A DNA stretch of 64,000 bases from Prosopocoilus inquinatus (GCA_036172665.1 CM069876.1:43121001-43185000); one strand, 5' to 3'; counted from the first letter of the stretch, positions 26,401 to 41,400 are shown. Made by a program: numbers and translations. Notes: generated by a model not told the origin, from the sequence alone.

Positions 26401-29400
26401 ACAGAAATAAACAAAGATGAAATAAATGAGAATCAACGAAAACAACGAAAAGCAAAACAAGAGGATTCTTGCACGAAAAAAACAAATGAAAAGTCGGTGT
26501 TTGTCATGACATGACAAAAAGCAAAACATTAACTCGATAAAAATAAATGACTATGAATAAATAACAAATGAAGTACGAACGAAAAAGGAAAGGTAAACAA
26601 AAGGAAAAAACGAACGAAAAACAAAAGGAAAGCGTCATTTTAACGTAAAACAATAGAAAAATCGAAGAAAAACCTAATGAATGAATGAAGTGGACAGAAG
26701 AAAAAGAAAATTGTAAAAATGAAGACGAGAAATTAATCGAAAAACAAAAGAAAACCAAACGTAACAATGAAACGTAACGAATGAAAAAAGGAAACAAAAT
26801 CAAAAGAAAAATATTTTGGCCGTGTAGAAATCTGAACTACATAAAACAAACAACGTGACATGAGATGAGTGGGATAAAAATAGAAAACAAAAAAAAGAGA
26901 TCCGTAAGACGACAAAATCTACACAGATGGCGCTGACATAACACAATTTTCATTTTGAATAATGATTGGTTCGCCTAAAAACTAAAACCTAAACAGTTTT
27001 TTTTTTATTGTCGGCTCTCTTTAACAAATAATTTCGCACCGAACAAAAACTTACAGTGTACTTACATGAGAGGCTGATTTAAATTCTATACCTACTTGGA
27101 CGAACCGTATAGGAAACATCCTGTATAATCTGCTACGATATTTTCAAAATAAATAAAAATTCCAAGGGCTTCGTGACAATACTTTGTATTTTAATTTAAC
27201 GTTTGTTTTTTTTTTTTTTGCCTACAATTTATGCTGAAGTTGGTTTTCCGAATTATGCTCAGAATTAAGAAAAACAAAAAAAGCTGGTAGAAATGTATTT
27301 GAGAAGGACCGTATCAATTTAGGGGAATAAATAACTACAGGGTGACTCAGAATAAGTGTCCTACCCGTTAGCGGCGTATTTACTAAAGTCATGCGAGAAA
27401 ACAATTTTTTTTTCGAAAGCCAATCTCAATATTTTTTTTAACGGCTTCGGGGGGATTAATTGGAAAACTTAGAAGCAGCAACTTTAAATAATGTAAAACT
27501 CAGATTTTTGATTAAAAAGAAGTAGTGAGAAAATGCCTCATTCTTCAATGATGCAGAAAAAGACAATTTATATACAAACTGCATCAAATAAGAAATTATG
27601 ATGAATCATTACGCTTTGATCACGGAATTTCTTATTTAGCTAAATTTAAATTTTCCACTTAGGATTAAAAAGAACGTAATTCTAAGAAATTTTAAGAAAA
27701 AAATCGATGTTTTGGTAGCTATTTTCCTGACGCTGATGTTGGCAATACTAAATTGAGTTGTTGGCTGTTGGAACTGAATGAAGTTGAAGCGGATAAGTTC
27801 GAAACGTTGGTGTTTGAAGGTTTTAAGTATGTACCTGTAACTCCATGCCTCTATTTTTTTTTCTTTCTAAACCTACTTTTAAAAATTTCTTTTCTAATTA
27901 CGGCTTGCTAATTTTGCATCATTTGAATGAATTAAAGCTCGTCCAATTTATTTCTTGTTTTTCTCTTTTTTTTTATTTAATTATTCCGCTCTTATGACTC
28001 ATGTCGAATTAAATTAAACGCAAGGAAAAGTACGATTAAATGGCACGGCTAATTGCGATGAACACGTTCTCGTGGCTTATCTTTCGAGTGGAATCTTCCT
28101 TGGCTCGTGCCTGTTTGTTGGTTTACGCTTGGCTTGCCTTCCACAAAGAATTCGAACGTTCGGCGAGCTCTTTGCGGAGGTCGTTTTTAATTTTACTTGT
28201 AAACAGCGAATTCTCCTTTCCTTTTTTTTGCACTGTCAATGGACGAAACTAATTTATCATTTTCTTGTATCGCCTTTTTGATTTTCCAGGTTGGGTTGGG
28301 TCGGGATCCTCCTTTCCTCTTTTGCATTGGCAATTGATAAAACTAACTTATTATGTTTTTGTATCCTCTTTTTGATTTCTTTTTGGGTTGGGTTGAGTTG
28401 GAATCCTCCTTTCCTTTTGTTTGCATTGGTAATGGACAAAACTAATTTATAATTCCTTGTACCCCCGTTTTGATTTTTTAAGTTGGGTTGGTTTGAGATC
28501 CTCCTTTTCTATTTGCACAGGCAACTGATACCTCTCAATTTATTAGATTTTTGGGTCCCCTTTTGATTTTTCAGGTTGGGTCGGGTTAGAATCATTTTTA
28601 GCACCGGAAACTGATAAAACGAATTTATTATTTTTTTGTATCCCCTTTGGATTTTTCAGGTTTGGAGAGAAGCGAAATAAGAGGAACACGTGGAAGAAAA
28701 ATTTAAGTTAGTTAGAATGGTCTTAAATACGAATCTGCAAAGCAAAGCCAAGAAAGATCCCAATGCACCCCGGGAAAGTCTTCAAACCATTCTGACAGTT
28801 CTGCCAGAAGCAAAGGCAATGTTAATGGAAAAAATTATAGACCAAGCAGTTGGCTGTGTGTTATTAAGATCAATTCTAGAAGAAAAATATAAAGCATAAG
28901 CTTCACTTACTAATGTTCATGCTACAAAACCAAAATTTTGTATTCTTTTGGTTTTCCATCGCTTTTTTTGTTCCAAAAAGTGTATCTGTCGTTTTAAACT
29001 CACCATAAATTACCATTTTCTCACTGGCAGTGTCCTCCCGATAAAAACTGGACACCTTGCACATATACTCCCCGGACAAATCCGACGAAATGTTCGTTAT
29101 TTTCAAGGCACTGTGCATGGTACGGCCGGAATCCAGCACCTTGTACTGGAGATCCACCCTGTCTTTGAGGATGCCCGAAACCTGCGGATTCCCCGTCCCA
29201 GGCAGCCATTGGTAAATCTGCTTCTCCCCTTCGTAAAACCACTTGATCTCTAAAGAACTGAAGTCGCTCTTGTTTGGGACTTCAAAGCCGCAGTCTAGAA
29301 TTATGTCGTCGTTCTTGTCGAGGTTGACTTCTTTCGGAACTTGCAAAAGGCTGATCTTCAAAGGGGATGCTGAAACAAGTTGCAAAAATTAAGACTCCAC

Positions 29401-32400
29401 GCATCGGCGAATGAATGAAAATGGGGTTTAAAAAAAATGTATGTACGGTATCTAAAAATACTCTTATACTTATTTTATTTACTCAACGCCAATCTGGTGG
29501 AAGTGAAACACGTGCGTTACGCTTCTTAGCATGTGGTTTGTTTTCATTGCCCTGCCAAATTTAGTGTTCTTATTCAGCGGCTTCTCCCGCCTCCAAGGAG
29601 AGACGTCTTCTTGCACTCACCCGAATTGATGAATTCGGTCCCCCCACGGCACACAATATAAATAATTAAAAATAGGCAGTCAAAATATGCTCATTTCTCA
29701 AATTAGATTTTCGCTTTGCAAGCGCTGGACCCACGCCAATATCCGAAATAAGTTTTGCATTCGAGGAGGTTTTCGATATTGGATTGGATTCGATCGGGTT
29801 TCAACGTGGGGGATTTTATGATGGTTCACGTAGGTGAGTATTTCGAGAGTGCATTAAAATTAACGATCATTGCACATGTGGAAATGAAGCGAATAAATTT
29901 TTGAAAAATCAAAATAAAAATCTCTGACCACAGCAAAAAATCAATAGGTAGCAGCGCGGGCGTTCGGAACGTGCACGCAGCTGCGAGAAATACTTTAATG
30001 TTATCTTACACTGAAGGGTGAACTAGTTAGCCAGTAAAAATTTTGCAACTCGGGGGCTCGAGTTCTAGTTACACCACTGCCTACGTTTGCTAAAGTAATA
30101 TGGAAATACAAATTGACATTTTGAAAAAATTAGTTTCTCAGTATCATATAAATAAATTATTAATGAAACTTTAAAATATCGGATAAGCTAGAAACATAAA
30201 TAAAAGTACATGTTTCTTTCAATATTAAAGATGGGTTTAATCGGAGGACAGAGTAAGCAAAGTGGTTGAAAGTGAACTGAAGTTTAAATTTTTTCATTAT
30301 AAGTAAGTGTTAATAACAAGAAAAATTATTGGAGTGAATTCAAGTTTAAGCAAAAAATATTTAAAGATAGTCAATAAAGTTAGTTTGACGTCTATCGCTG
30401 TATTGCCTGTGCTTTAATGACCTTATTATCTGTGTGTAACGGGTCGGACACTTATTTTGAATGACCCTGTATGTAAATACAAATTAAAAAAAAAAAACTA
30501 AGAAAATACCAATTATTTATTTTTACTATCTCATACTCTTCGTGTTTATTTTATTATTTACTAAATCACATATTAAACAAAATTAGTAACAACAATTTAA
30601 ATTCTATATCCGTTTGATATTTTCGTTTAAAGGAAAAAAGCATAAAGAAATTTTCACGTCAAAAAAAATTAAATAAAAAAATCTGTTTTCATGCGTTTTT
30701 CCTAATTTCTATTTTTCCACTTGGGTTGAGTAATTGAATTCAGTTGGGTTTGTTTGAACACGAAATTTCTTTTCCACATAATTTTTATTTAGTTTCACTT
30801 TTCTCCGTAGAATTTTCTTTTAATTTCTATTTTTTTAATTTTTAATTTCTGACGGGTTCAATAAAGTTATGTCCAGTTCAGTTGGGTTGCGTTTATCTTG
30901 TAATTATCCTCTTTTAATTTCCATTTTTTAATTTTTAATTTCTGGCTTGGCTTGAACAGAGTTATGCTAAGTTCAGTTGGATTAGGTTGGTTTTGTAATT
31001 TTTTTAATTTCCATTTCTTTAATTTTTAATTTCTGGTTTGAGTTGAACAGAGTTATGCCCAGTTCAGTTGGGTTGCGTTTATCTTGTAATTATTCTCTTT
31101 TAATTTCCATTTTTTTAATTTTTAATTTCTGGCTTGGCTTGAACAGAGTTATGCTAAGTTCAATTGGATTATGTTGATTTTGTATCTTTTTTTTAATTTC
31201 CATTTCCCTAATTTTTAATTTCTGGCTTGACTTGAATACAGCTATGCTGAGTTCAGTTAAATGGATTGATCCTGTAATTGGTTGAGCATATTTTTAACTG
31301 ACGTTTAATTTAGGCTGAGTTCAGCTGGACTGATTCGACCTTGAGGTTGGTTGGGCATATTTTAAAGAGATTCTTATTTTTTTAACGTTATTTCTTACTT
31401 TTAATTTTTTTTTAATAATTTCTGTTTTTCTCTTGTTGAGTAGAGGTTGAGTTCTGTTGGAATGAGCTGATCTCAAAATTTTTATTTAGTTTTTTTTAAT
31501 TTTAATTTTCTTTTATTGTTAATTTCTTTTATTTTTATTTTTTAATCGGGTTAAATAGGATTAGGTCCAGCTGAGTTGAGTTGGATTAACTTTGGGATTA
31601 CTTATTATTATTATCTTTTTAAGTTTTGACCCTTGCTGAGCTTAATTTCGATTTATTTATTTTAAAATGGCTTAGATTTATTTTTTTCGTTTTACTTAGT
31701 TTGACCTTGACGTGCGTCGGACTTAACTTTTATTGAATTTAATTATTTTTGTTTTTATTTTTTTGATTCTTTTTCGATAGACCTTCTCATTTACATTGAA
31801 TAAAGTTAGTTCACCTGGACTGATTAGACCTTGAGGTTGGTTGAGCATATTTTCAATAGATTTTTATTTTTTAACGTTTTTTTCTTACTTTTAATTTTTT
31901 TTAAATAATTTTTTTTTCTCTTGTTAAGTAGAGGTTGAGTGCTGTTGGACTGAGCTGATCTCGAAATTTTTAATTTGTCTCTTTTTTTCATTTTAATTTT
32001 CTTTTATTGTTAATTTCTTTTATTTTTATTTTTTAATCGGGTTAAATAGGATTAGGTCCAGCTGAGTTGAGTTGGATTAACTTTGGGATTACTTATTATT
32101 ATTATCTTTTTAAGTTTTGACACTTGCTAAGCTTAATTTCGATTTATTTATTTTAAAATGGCTTAGATTTATTTTTTTCGTTTTAGTTAGTTCGACCTTG
32201 ACTTGCGTCGGACTTGACTTTTATTGAAGTTAATTATTCTTGTTTTTATTTTTTTGATTCTTTTTCGATTGACATTAAGATGAACTGAACTTAATTTCAA
32301 TTTTTTGTTTTTGTATTATTATTTTTTTTAGTTCTTTTGATGGGTTGGATTTGGTTGGTTTTAGTTGAGTTGGATTAGACTTGATTTCTTAGGGAATTTA

Positions 32401-35400
32401 AACCTTAATTTTTTAGGTTTTTTTTTAATTTTGTTTAAATTGTCTTGGGTTGAATAAAGTTACTTACTTGGGTGGGGCTGACCTTGTTTTTATTTTTTTA
32501 ATTATTTTTTTCATTTAATTAATTTTTTTCGTTTGTTTAAATGTAGGGCGAAATTTTATACGCGTATTGATCGTGCGTGCACGTTTCCATCCCAAGGGGG
32601 TGACATACAAACAGACGGCCATGGACGTGACCACAAACCGTGATATATACCGGATGTTCAATATCTTAAACCGGATATTCCACAACAGCATATGGGTACG
32701 TGCGTGTATCGCCCAGGGGTGGCTGAACCTGCTCATTCAAACCACCATTGTCACATCGATTAACTTGCACTAAAACTAGACAAGAATTATTAAATTTTAA
32801 ATTAATGACAAACATGTATTCTAAGTACTTCAGATTCAGTTGGTTCGCACAGATATTTGGTACGTTGTGTCGAGATATTCGCATAAAAGTATTAAAAAGT
32901 GAAGAAATTTTAAACAAAACTGCTTTTTAAGACCTGAGATTTGAGGCCCACTTGGTTTAAGGGGTCCCAGGCACGTCTGAACGAAAATCCATCGCTACTG
33001 ACGAGTCCAAAAATTCATTAAAAAAAAAAAATTTAGTGTACTTTTTTTCGTCTTTGATTTCTTTGTGCGATTTAATTATTTGTCCCAATTTTTCTTTTTG
33101 CAAGACATTCTTTTATCATCAACGATTACGTCTCGCCGACGAGCGTAACCAAACCGTTATAATCACCAAGTGTTTACTTCCAGAACAGCAAAAAAAAAAA
33201 AAAACAGAACACACATGTAACAAGAAACTGACAATACGAAGAGTGCCCCTCAACTGTCAAGCTCTACTAATCTAAACAAGTTTGTTTTAGATCGTATTAA
33301 GTTACCGTAATAAAATGAGTTAGTAACATAATAGGATAAGCGTTATCCATTCGCCCGTGTAAACAGTGGCGTCCTTGCGGACTTCAGAGGGCGCGCACGA
33401 TTCCTTTGAACCACGTCTTCCTCATGTATCATGCGCGTTGATATACGAGACTTTGAGTTTTTGATTTATTTCCTTCCTTTGCGTGCACGCACGGTCTTCA
33501 AAAATGGGATATATGGCAAATTAGACTTGTTAATTTTTTGTTGGACGAACTTAACAACATACATGTAATATGTAAATAAATACGCATGAAGAACTACTTT
33601 AAGTATACGTACGTTGCAAAATTGCTACGTAGGTACAGTCATCCGCAATTAAAAGACACCCTATCCTATACCAGACTAGGTTTACGGAAATGTCAAATTG
33701 CAGCATTTAAGCTGCGCACGCACGACTAATTTATTTGTGCAGTTAAGTAAACGAACTCGTTTTCTTCTTCTTGGCCATCTGGAAACAAAGAAGTTTCCTC
33801 GAGTATCACATCTCAAATTCCTCTTTTATTTGATTGTGACCATCACCATTCAGCATTTGACATGAATGAAGTAAGTATATGATCCTGCAGAATGCATTCT
33901 GCGTTTCATTAACTTAGTATAATTCATTTGGCATTCTTCACTTTCCACTCGAGACGTGCTCCAGCCAATGCCTTATCTGAAAGTATGCATGGCAAGGCCG
34001 GATGTGCCGCGGTTATTTCCGTTGGCACGTGCTGGGGTGTGACGTGCGCCAGGTAAGCGGAAGGAACTCCCAGATATTGCTGACCCCTTGCTTGGAACGG
34101 GTAAGAACCGGATCGGTGTGTTGTTGGGTGCAACAGATGGTTGGAGCACGCGCAATCACTGACCTATGACGGCGGAATTTGTCCGTTATTAAAGTTTTAA
34201 GACCGGGCCAAAAATTTATTTCGACTGCCTATGTATTTGTTTACTGCAGTTGGATGAGAAGGTTCTGCATCTCCAAACGAGATTTTGCGTTAGTATGTGA
34301 TTCGTGATTCATCGGCGTTCCATACCTCTATTTATATCGTTACTGCTTCACACATACAGAGTCTGCGCAACTTCTCGAAAATAAACCAGTTCTAATGTTA
34401 ACAGTATCATTTTTGAAGGGTATACATACTTTAAAATATGCATATATACATCGCAATACATTCGTAACATCTTCAGTATCATCATGTAATGGCATGTATA
34501 TTATACATATTTACATACCCCCTGTTTCATGGAAACTCAAAAAGTAGAGAGACTGTACATATTATATTCGCTTAATCTAACTTCGATATGCAGTCTAGGC
34601 ATAAAGTTCATTCAAAAATCAAGGTATTCAAGATGGGAGCAAGTAAAGTAATGGTATACATAGGGTGTTTCACTTAAAAGGACACCAAATTAATTTTAAA
34701 ATATGGTCCGAGTCATTTGAAACATTTTTTTTTTGTAAAATGATTAGCTAGAGAAATATGAAGTGGAACAGCCTGTATACGATTTGAACTTAAAATGAAA
34801 CACAGGGTATGTTTAACACTAAGTATAATAATATCAGAGTGTTCAAAGTTAGGTGAGAGTAATAGGTATGCTGTTTTAAATCCATTTCCGAAATTAAAAC
34901 AAAGCAATTGACTTTGAAAACCTTTTTGTACTCCCAACTGACGCGAATGGAATTTGTATAAAAGTTGACCGATGATTCCGAATTTTTTATAGTTAGCTGT
35001 TAGCGTGCCTTTTTTGGTAATTAAAAAACTAAATTACGAAGAGACGTACAGAAATTTCTAAATTTAAATTTACAGAATCACATCGAAGATTTCCCAACAA
35101 TTGAATAACACGTACACAAACTTCTGTGTTCCAACTCATCTGTTGTATTTTTTTTTTTATCACGTTGAAGAAGTATCTCAGTTTATCCTGTGTTGTCAAC
35201 AGTATCTTTGTTAAGGTACTCGTTTCTTTTAACTTTAAGAAATGGCTTTTTGGTGAGCTTAGCCGAGACGATTTGTGAAAACTGAGCCAGCTTTTCAAAC
35301 GACTTAGAAGTTAGAGATAAGTTTGTGATTGTTTTTGGAGGTTATGTCTTTCTTGATTTCCAGTTTGCTTCACATTTCATCATATCGAATTTTTTCCTTA

Positions 35401-38400
35401 TAACCTAATTAATTACTGATGAAAATAAAAAACTGGTAAGAGTGTAGATCTCAGATATGAAACGTATTTAATTTTAATAAATGTACGTCCTAATAAAAAA
35501 TATTTTTAATTTCTCCCGACGGTCGTCTTCAATCATTTCTCTCAAAATCACTTTACAATGTCAGCAGACACAACGTTTTGGTTAGGTATATTTATATGGA
35601 TGGACATTTTTAATAAAATACATACAAAAATTCGTTTTTTTTTTTTAGAAACTTTGTTTATACATATCATCTCAGTTAGACTCAGTATTAAGCCGATTTT
35701 ATGGTAGGTATAAGAAATACACGTAGTGTTTGCTTAGTCTGTGTCGGCCTTTACAAATAAACGTCAGTCAAACTCGTTGCGTTTTATATTATGTATCTCA
35801 ATGTTGAATCTTGTAACATGTATTCCTAGAGACCTCGACGTGTATGGACCCCTTTAATTTAATTTAGGTTTCTCTCTCATTTATTCTGTTCTCTCTGTAA
35901 AGTAAAAGTGCACTCTCTATCATGTAATTGCTATCATCGCTTATGTCCGCTGCAATACGTTTCCTGTTGATTTAATTAATTAAAATAATTGATTAATTTT
36001 ATTTTATCGGCGTTTGATTATTTATATAACAATGCGTCTCAGTGCGGTGTAGAATGTTCATCCGTGGAATTTTTTTAATCGAAAAGAATGTATAGGGAAG
36101 ACAAAAAAAAGGAACTGCATAGTTTTTGTTAATTGTGAGAGAGACAGCGTCGTCCTTCAAAATTGTTATAGATTAAAAAAAAAAAAATTAGAGACAACTC
36201 AAAGCAGTTATAGTCAGATATTTTACCAAATAATAAAAAAAGCTCATTTAATTGGATATGATTATTTCATTTCTTTTTTCAGATTCGAAAGTTACTGCAA
36301 TTAATTTGCGTAATTCTATTTCTATTTCATATTTTGCTTTTAGTAATATTAACCTTTTCATATTATATTAATTTCTTTCATCGTAATTGCAATTTAATTT
36401 GCATGAAATTCAAGTTTCAAACATATTAAAAATATTTCTCTAATTTTAGAATTTTTTAATTTAATTTAATAACTTCACGTAATATACAGGTCGTTGTTAT
36501 AAAGTAAGAACATAAGTGATATAATTGAAGTTTGTTCTTGTCCGATGAAAATTGTAAGTACAAAGTTTTTTTTAATCTCAAACCGGACAGAAAAATGAAG
36601 GGAACACACTCAACGTTTCGCTATAGATTTATTTTTTTTTCTGTCCGGTTTGAGATTAAAAAAACTTTGTACTTATAAGTGATATAGTGGACAGAAAGCG
36701 TTAGAGGCACGCAAAAGAGATGGAGCAGGCTTTTGTAGACTCGCGCTTCATATATTTTAATATTCAATTGTTATTCAATTATATCAGCGTCATTTGTTCT
36801 TTCTTCGATATTATAAGACATTTAATTTAGGATGCTTAATTTCACTATTTTTGTACAACACGCTCCGAGTATTCTTTCTAATCTTATCTCATAATATAAT
36901 AATAGGAGATGGGAATACTCTAAAGGTGCGTTAGAGCAGAGAATAAATAAATAAACGCTAGTAATTCCTGAACATTTTGAGGTTATGTTACTATTTTGCG
37001 AAAACTGCCAATTTATGACGAAACGTAGATTTAAAAAAAAAACGTATTAAAATTGCCCAAAGAAAATAATGAGGTACTTACATAATTGTTTAAAGTATAT
37101 TTTTGACGGATGAAAAACTACAGCGTGTTAAATATTTCATTGATTTTTTTTAATAATGTTTGTTTCACATTTTGAAATTATTTTATCTTCGGTATACACG
37201 GACGCCGCCGCGCCGCCACGCCGAATCAAAACTTGGCGTCGAATTCAAAATTTCTGGGAAATTTTATTATTAGCGTAAACAAGTTGGCTTGGCATCGACA
37301 GCTTCCGGCATATTTCACAGATTAGATCCGACCTGTTAATAGTAGTACACTCTCTGGCAAATCGTCTTAAGTGAGAAATGTTAATTGAAATGGAACAGGA
37401 AGGTCTTTAGCACAAAAAAAAAGTATTACCGTCGTGATATTAGCAATAATACCCAGTGTTACTTTCACTCAGTGCTGCCAACTATTGGTAACCGTTTTAC
37501 ACCAGACGCTTTTTAAAAAAATACACTAGAATTTCACCAGATGCTTGTACCGGAAGCAAACTGACTTCTAATGACAAATTCTATTTGAATTTGGCGCCAT
37601 AGTTTATAGTGTATTGTACGTTTAAAATGTGTCTAGGATGAACGAATATCGTTTATTGTTTAAATTTTGTGGATTTTGAAAAAAGTGAATGCCAGTAATA
37701 GAACCGGGTGTTGCCAAAATAACGGAGGTAAATTCAAATTTCCTTAGTCATTAAAAATCACACTGTATACGGCCTTGACGTTTGTTTTTTAATTTTTTTA
37801 TTTTCCTGCTTCGAGCAAAGAACCACAACCTAATAGATTAACGTAATTAACGGAAAGAAAGGAAGCAACAAAAAATACTGCAAATTTTTTTCTTAAAATC
37901 ACCATAATCTGCACTAATTGTCATTTAAAGTCATTAGAATTTACACCGTACACCGAGAGCCTTCTTTTTATTGCCAAGTGTTAGTTAAACACACTAGATC
38001 TGATGTAAACTGCGTCAAAGTTGGCAACACTGCTTTCACTGTTTCCTCAATTTACTGATATTGTCGCTAGAACTGATGACTTTCTTTCAACATATCAGAC
38101 AATGACAGTGACATTTTCATTTAATCATAACTAATTTAATAAATAACAGTCTTTTCGGTTGGGATCCGTCTCATTTTATTCCATGAAGCTAAAACAAGAT
38201 GAAGATACACTCAGTGTACAAAGTGCATCCTAATCGAAAACGCTATAAGTCAGTAATTGGTGTTTAGCAATAAAGTAATAATTTATATCAAAATGTGACA
38301 GTTGCCACTGACATAGCGATTAACAAATTTGACAGAACTATAACCTCAAAAAAAGAATTTTTGTTCAAAAGATAATTTTTCTATGATATTTCTTGTGTTC

Positions 38401-41400
38401 AAGTTCTTTATGGTCGCAATGGTACACTGTAGTTAATTTCTCTTTGTAATAAATACAACACATACTGCTTGAGGTCAGTGGCGCAGCGGTGGGGTCCGTC
38501 ATAATATAATTAGTCACGTTCGCCAAATATAAAAGTCAGAGTTCTTTAGCAAAAATAAAGCGAACAAAAGGATTTCTTTTTGTTTTTGCAAAATGACATT
38601 TCGGATATTTTGCAGAAACAAAAAGAAGAAAGACAACTAAGAACCCCTTTTTTCGAGCAGAAAAAAAATAATCGCAAGTTTTCTTTCCCGACATCGATCG
38701 TATTTTTTTCTATTTCTCCTGTCTTTTGATTATATTTTGTTTTTTTCTTTACGAAGAAAAAGCCGCAAGTTGGTTAGAATTCCAACGTTTCTTTTCTTTT
38801 TATCGAGTCAAAGTCGTCATTTTCTCTTAATGCAAAGTTGAAAACGAAAGTTGTTCTTATGTTATACAAAATCGTCTAACATTTTTCCTGTTTCTTGGAT
38901 TTGTTAAACAATCGATCGTCTTTTGTTTATGTTTTCCGGGAAATCGGATTTAATCCCGGGGGGGCAGTGTTGCCAATCCTAGTAGGGTTGAGCAAAATTT
39001 TGAAATATTTAACACAGAGACATGAGACATGTAACAAACGTAACTCCAAGTAAAATGTTTTTTTTTTTTTTTAATCTTAAACCGGACATAAATATGATTG
39101 GAAAAACATTCAAAGTTTCTCTATCGATTCGATAGCTTCGTCAGGAGTGAAGAAAATAAATGCCACTTCTAAAGAAACGAAACCTAATTCATATTGGTCA
39201 CGTTGGGTTGAAATTATGTCTTAGGTATGTCAAAATCGCATTTTACGATTGACAATTAAATTGTGACAAAGTATAAGCGATCAACAATTGAAAAATCTTA
39301 ATAAGCCCCCCCAGGGAGAGTAAGTAATCTGAACTTTTATTTTAGAACAAAATACATATATTAACAAATAGTTATTTGTAATTAAAAAAGTAAAGGTGTA
39401 ATATTTGATCAATACGAGTAGGTATGATTTGCATAATTAAATGTAATTTTTTATTTTTTTTTTTCAATTTTGGTTAATTTATTTTTTTTTTCAATTTTGC
39501 TTTAGAACATTTCTTTTACAACAATTTGCTCTAAAATAAAAAGGTAAGGGTGCTGTACTTCTGTCTGGCATCAAATTCGAAAATTATAATTTTTGATCAC
39601 CCTATACATGCTATGTCAAGTTTGAATAATTCCATATTATTTTCTGGAAAAGAAAAAACTTCTTATCGTATAAAGAGTAACTGTTTTTCGGAAAACTATA
39701 AAGAATAAAATGTTTACAGATTGCGGAATGCGGAAGACTTTAGCACACACTCAGTACATGTATACACTCAGTACATGTATTTTGATTTGATAGATTGAAC
39801 TGTTTTTTTTACTCTTTTCGCCTTAAAAAAGTACAGCTCTGAACACATCCAGAGCATTTTTTTAACGCGAATTTTTGAATTTGCTTAAAACTAAGATTTA
39901 ATAATAATTTCCGGAAACGTCAAAATGAGTAGGCATAAAAAAATTAAAAAAATGCATGGCAGAACTAAAAAAAAAAAAAAACAAAAACATAAAGCTCTCC
40001 TGAATTGCAAATTTTTGCTTTTTACAACCTTTTGATTATTCGAGCTGACGTTTGAAGAAGAAATAAAATTATTTTAATTTTTTTTTATTATTCTTACAGG
40101 CACTTGCGAGTCAGTTTTATTATAAACAATCTAAATTCGGGATTTTATATTACCCGTTCAAATGAAAACATTAGAAAATCGGAAATTATGTCTTAGGTAT
40201 GTCAAAATCGCCTTTTACGATTGACAATTAGATTGTCACAAAGTATAAGTGATGAACAATTGAAAAATCTTAATTTTTTTTTCAATTTTGCTTAATTTAT
40301 TTTTTTTTCAAGTTTGCTTAATTTTTTTTTATTTTGCTTAATTTATTTATTTTTTTTCAATTTTGCTTTAGAACATTTCTTTTACAACAATTTGCTCTAA
40401 AATAAAAGGTAAGGGTGCTGTACTTCTCTCTGGCATCAAATGCGACAATTATAATTTTTGATCACCCTATACATGCTATGTCAAGTTTGAATAATTCCAT
40501 ATTATTTTCTGGAAAAGAAAAACTTCTTATCGTATAAAGAGTAACTGTTTTTCGGAAAACTATAAAGAATAAGGTGTTTGCAGATTGCGGAAGACTTTAG
40601 CACACACTCTGTACATGTATTTTGATTTGATAGATTGAACTGTTTTTTTTACTCTGTTCGCCTTAAAAAAAGGCAGCTCTGAACACATCCAGAGCATTTT
40701 TTTAACGCGAATTTTTGAATTTGCTTAAAACTAAGATTTCATAATAATTTCCGGAAACGTCAAAATGAGTAGGCATAAAAAAATTAAAAAAATGCATGGC
40801 AGAACTAAAAAAAAAAAAAACAAAAACAAAAACATAAAGCTCTCCTGAATTGCAAATTTTTGCTTTTTACAACCTTTTGATTATTCGAGCTGACGTTTGA
40901 AGAAGAAATAAAATTATTTTAATTTTTTTTTATTATTCTTACAGGCACTTGCGAGTCAGTTTTATTATAAACAATCTAAATTCGGGATTTTATATTACCC
41001 GTTCAAATGAAAACATTAGAAAATCGGAAATTATGTCTTAGGTATGTCAAAATCGCCTTTTACGATTGACAATTAAATTGTCACAAAGTATAAGTGATGA
41101 ACAATTGAAAAATCTTAATTTTTTTTTTCAATTTTGCTTAATTTATTTTTTTTTCAAGTTTGCTTAATTTTTTTTTATTTTGCTTAATTTATTTATTTTT
41201 TTCAATTTTGCTTTAGAACATTTCTTTTACAACAATTTGCTCTAGAATAGAAGGTAAGGGTGCTGTACTTCTCTCTGGCATCAAATTCGACAATTATAAT
41301 TTTTGATCACCCTATACATGCTATGTCAAGTTTGAATAATTCCATATTATTTTCTGGAAAAGAAAAACTTCTTATCGTATAAAGAGTAACTGTTTTTCGG

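Larger units (their letters stand above)
23867..29003. other. Ig gene intron between exons 2 and 3
   Basis: AT-rich intron with a dispersed repeat (24139-24175), a GC palindrome (24900-24950), purine-rich repeat (25975-26915), an acagggtg element end (27336), a ~93-bp tandem repeat (28225-28672) and a small ORF (28690-28899). No exon of the Ig gene is missing here, because phase is satisfied without one. Confidence 0.65.

Noticed and set aside
26206..26915. Minus-strand ORFs rich in Phe, Leu and Ser
   Set aside because: Artefacts of purine-rich DNA; no codon structure, only F/L/S/C/Y residues.
32515..32773. Overlapping plus and minus ORFs of about 70 codons after the T-rich repeat
   Set aside because: Frames are open on both strands and neither has a family match or flanking splice sites that fit phase.
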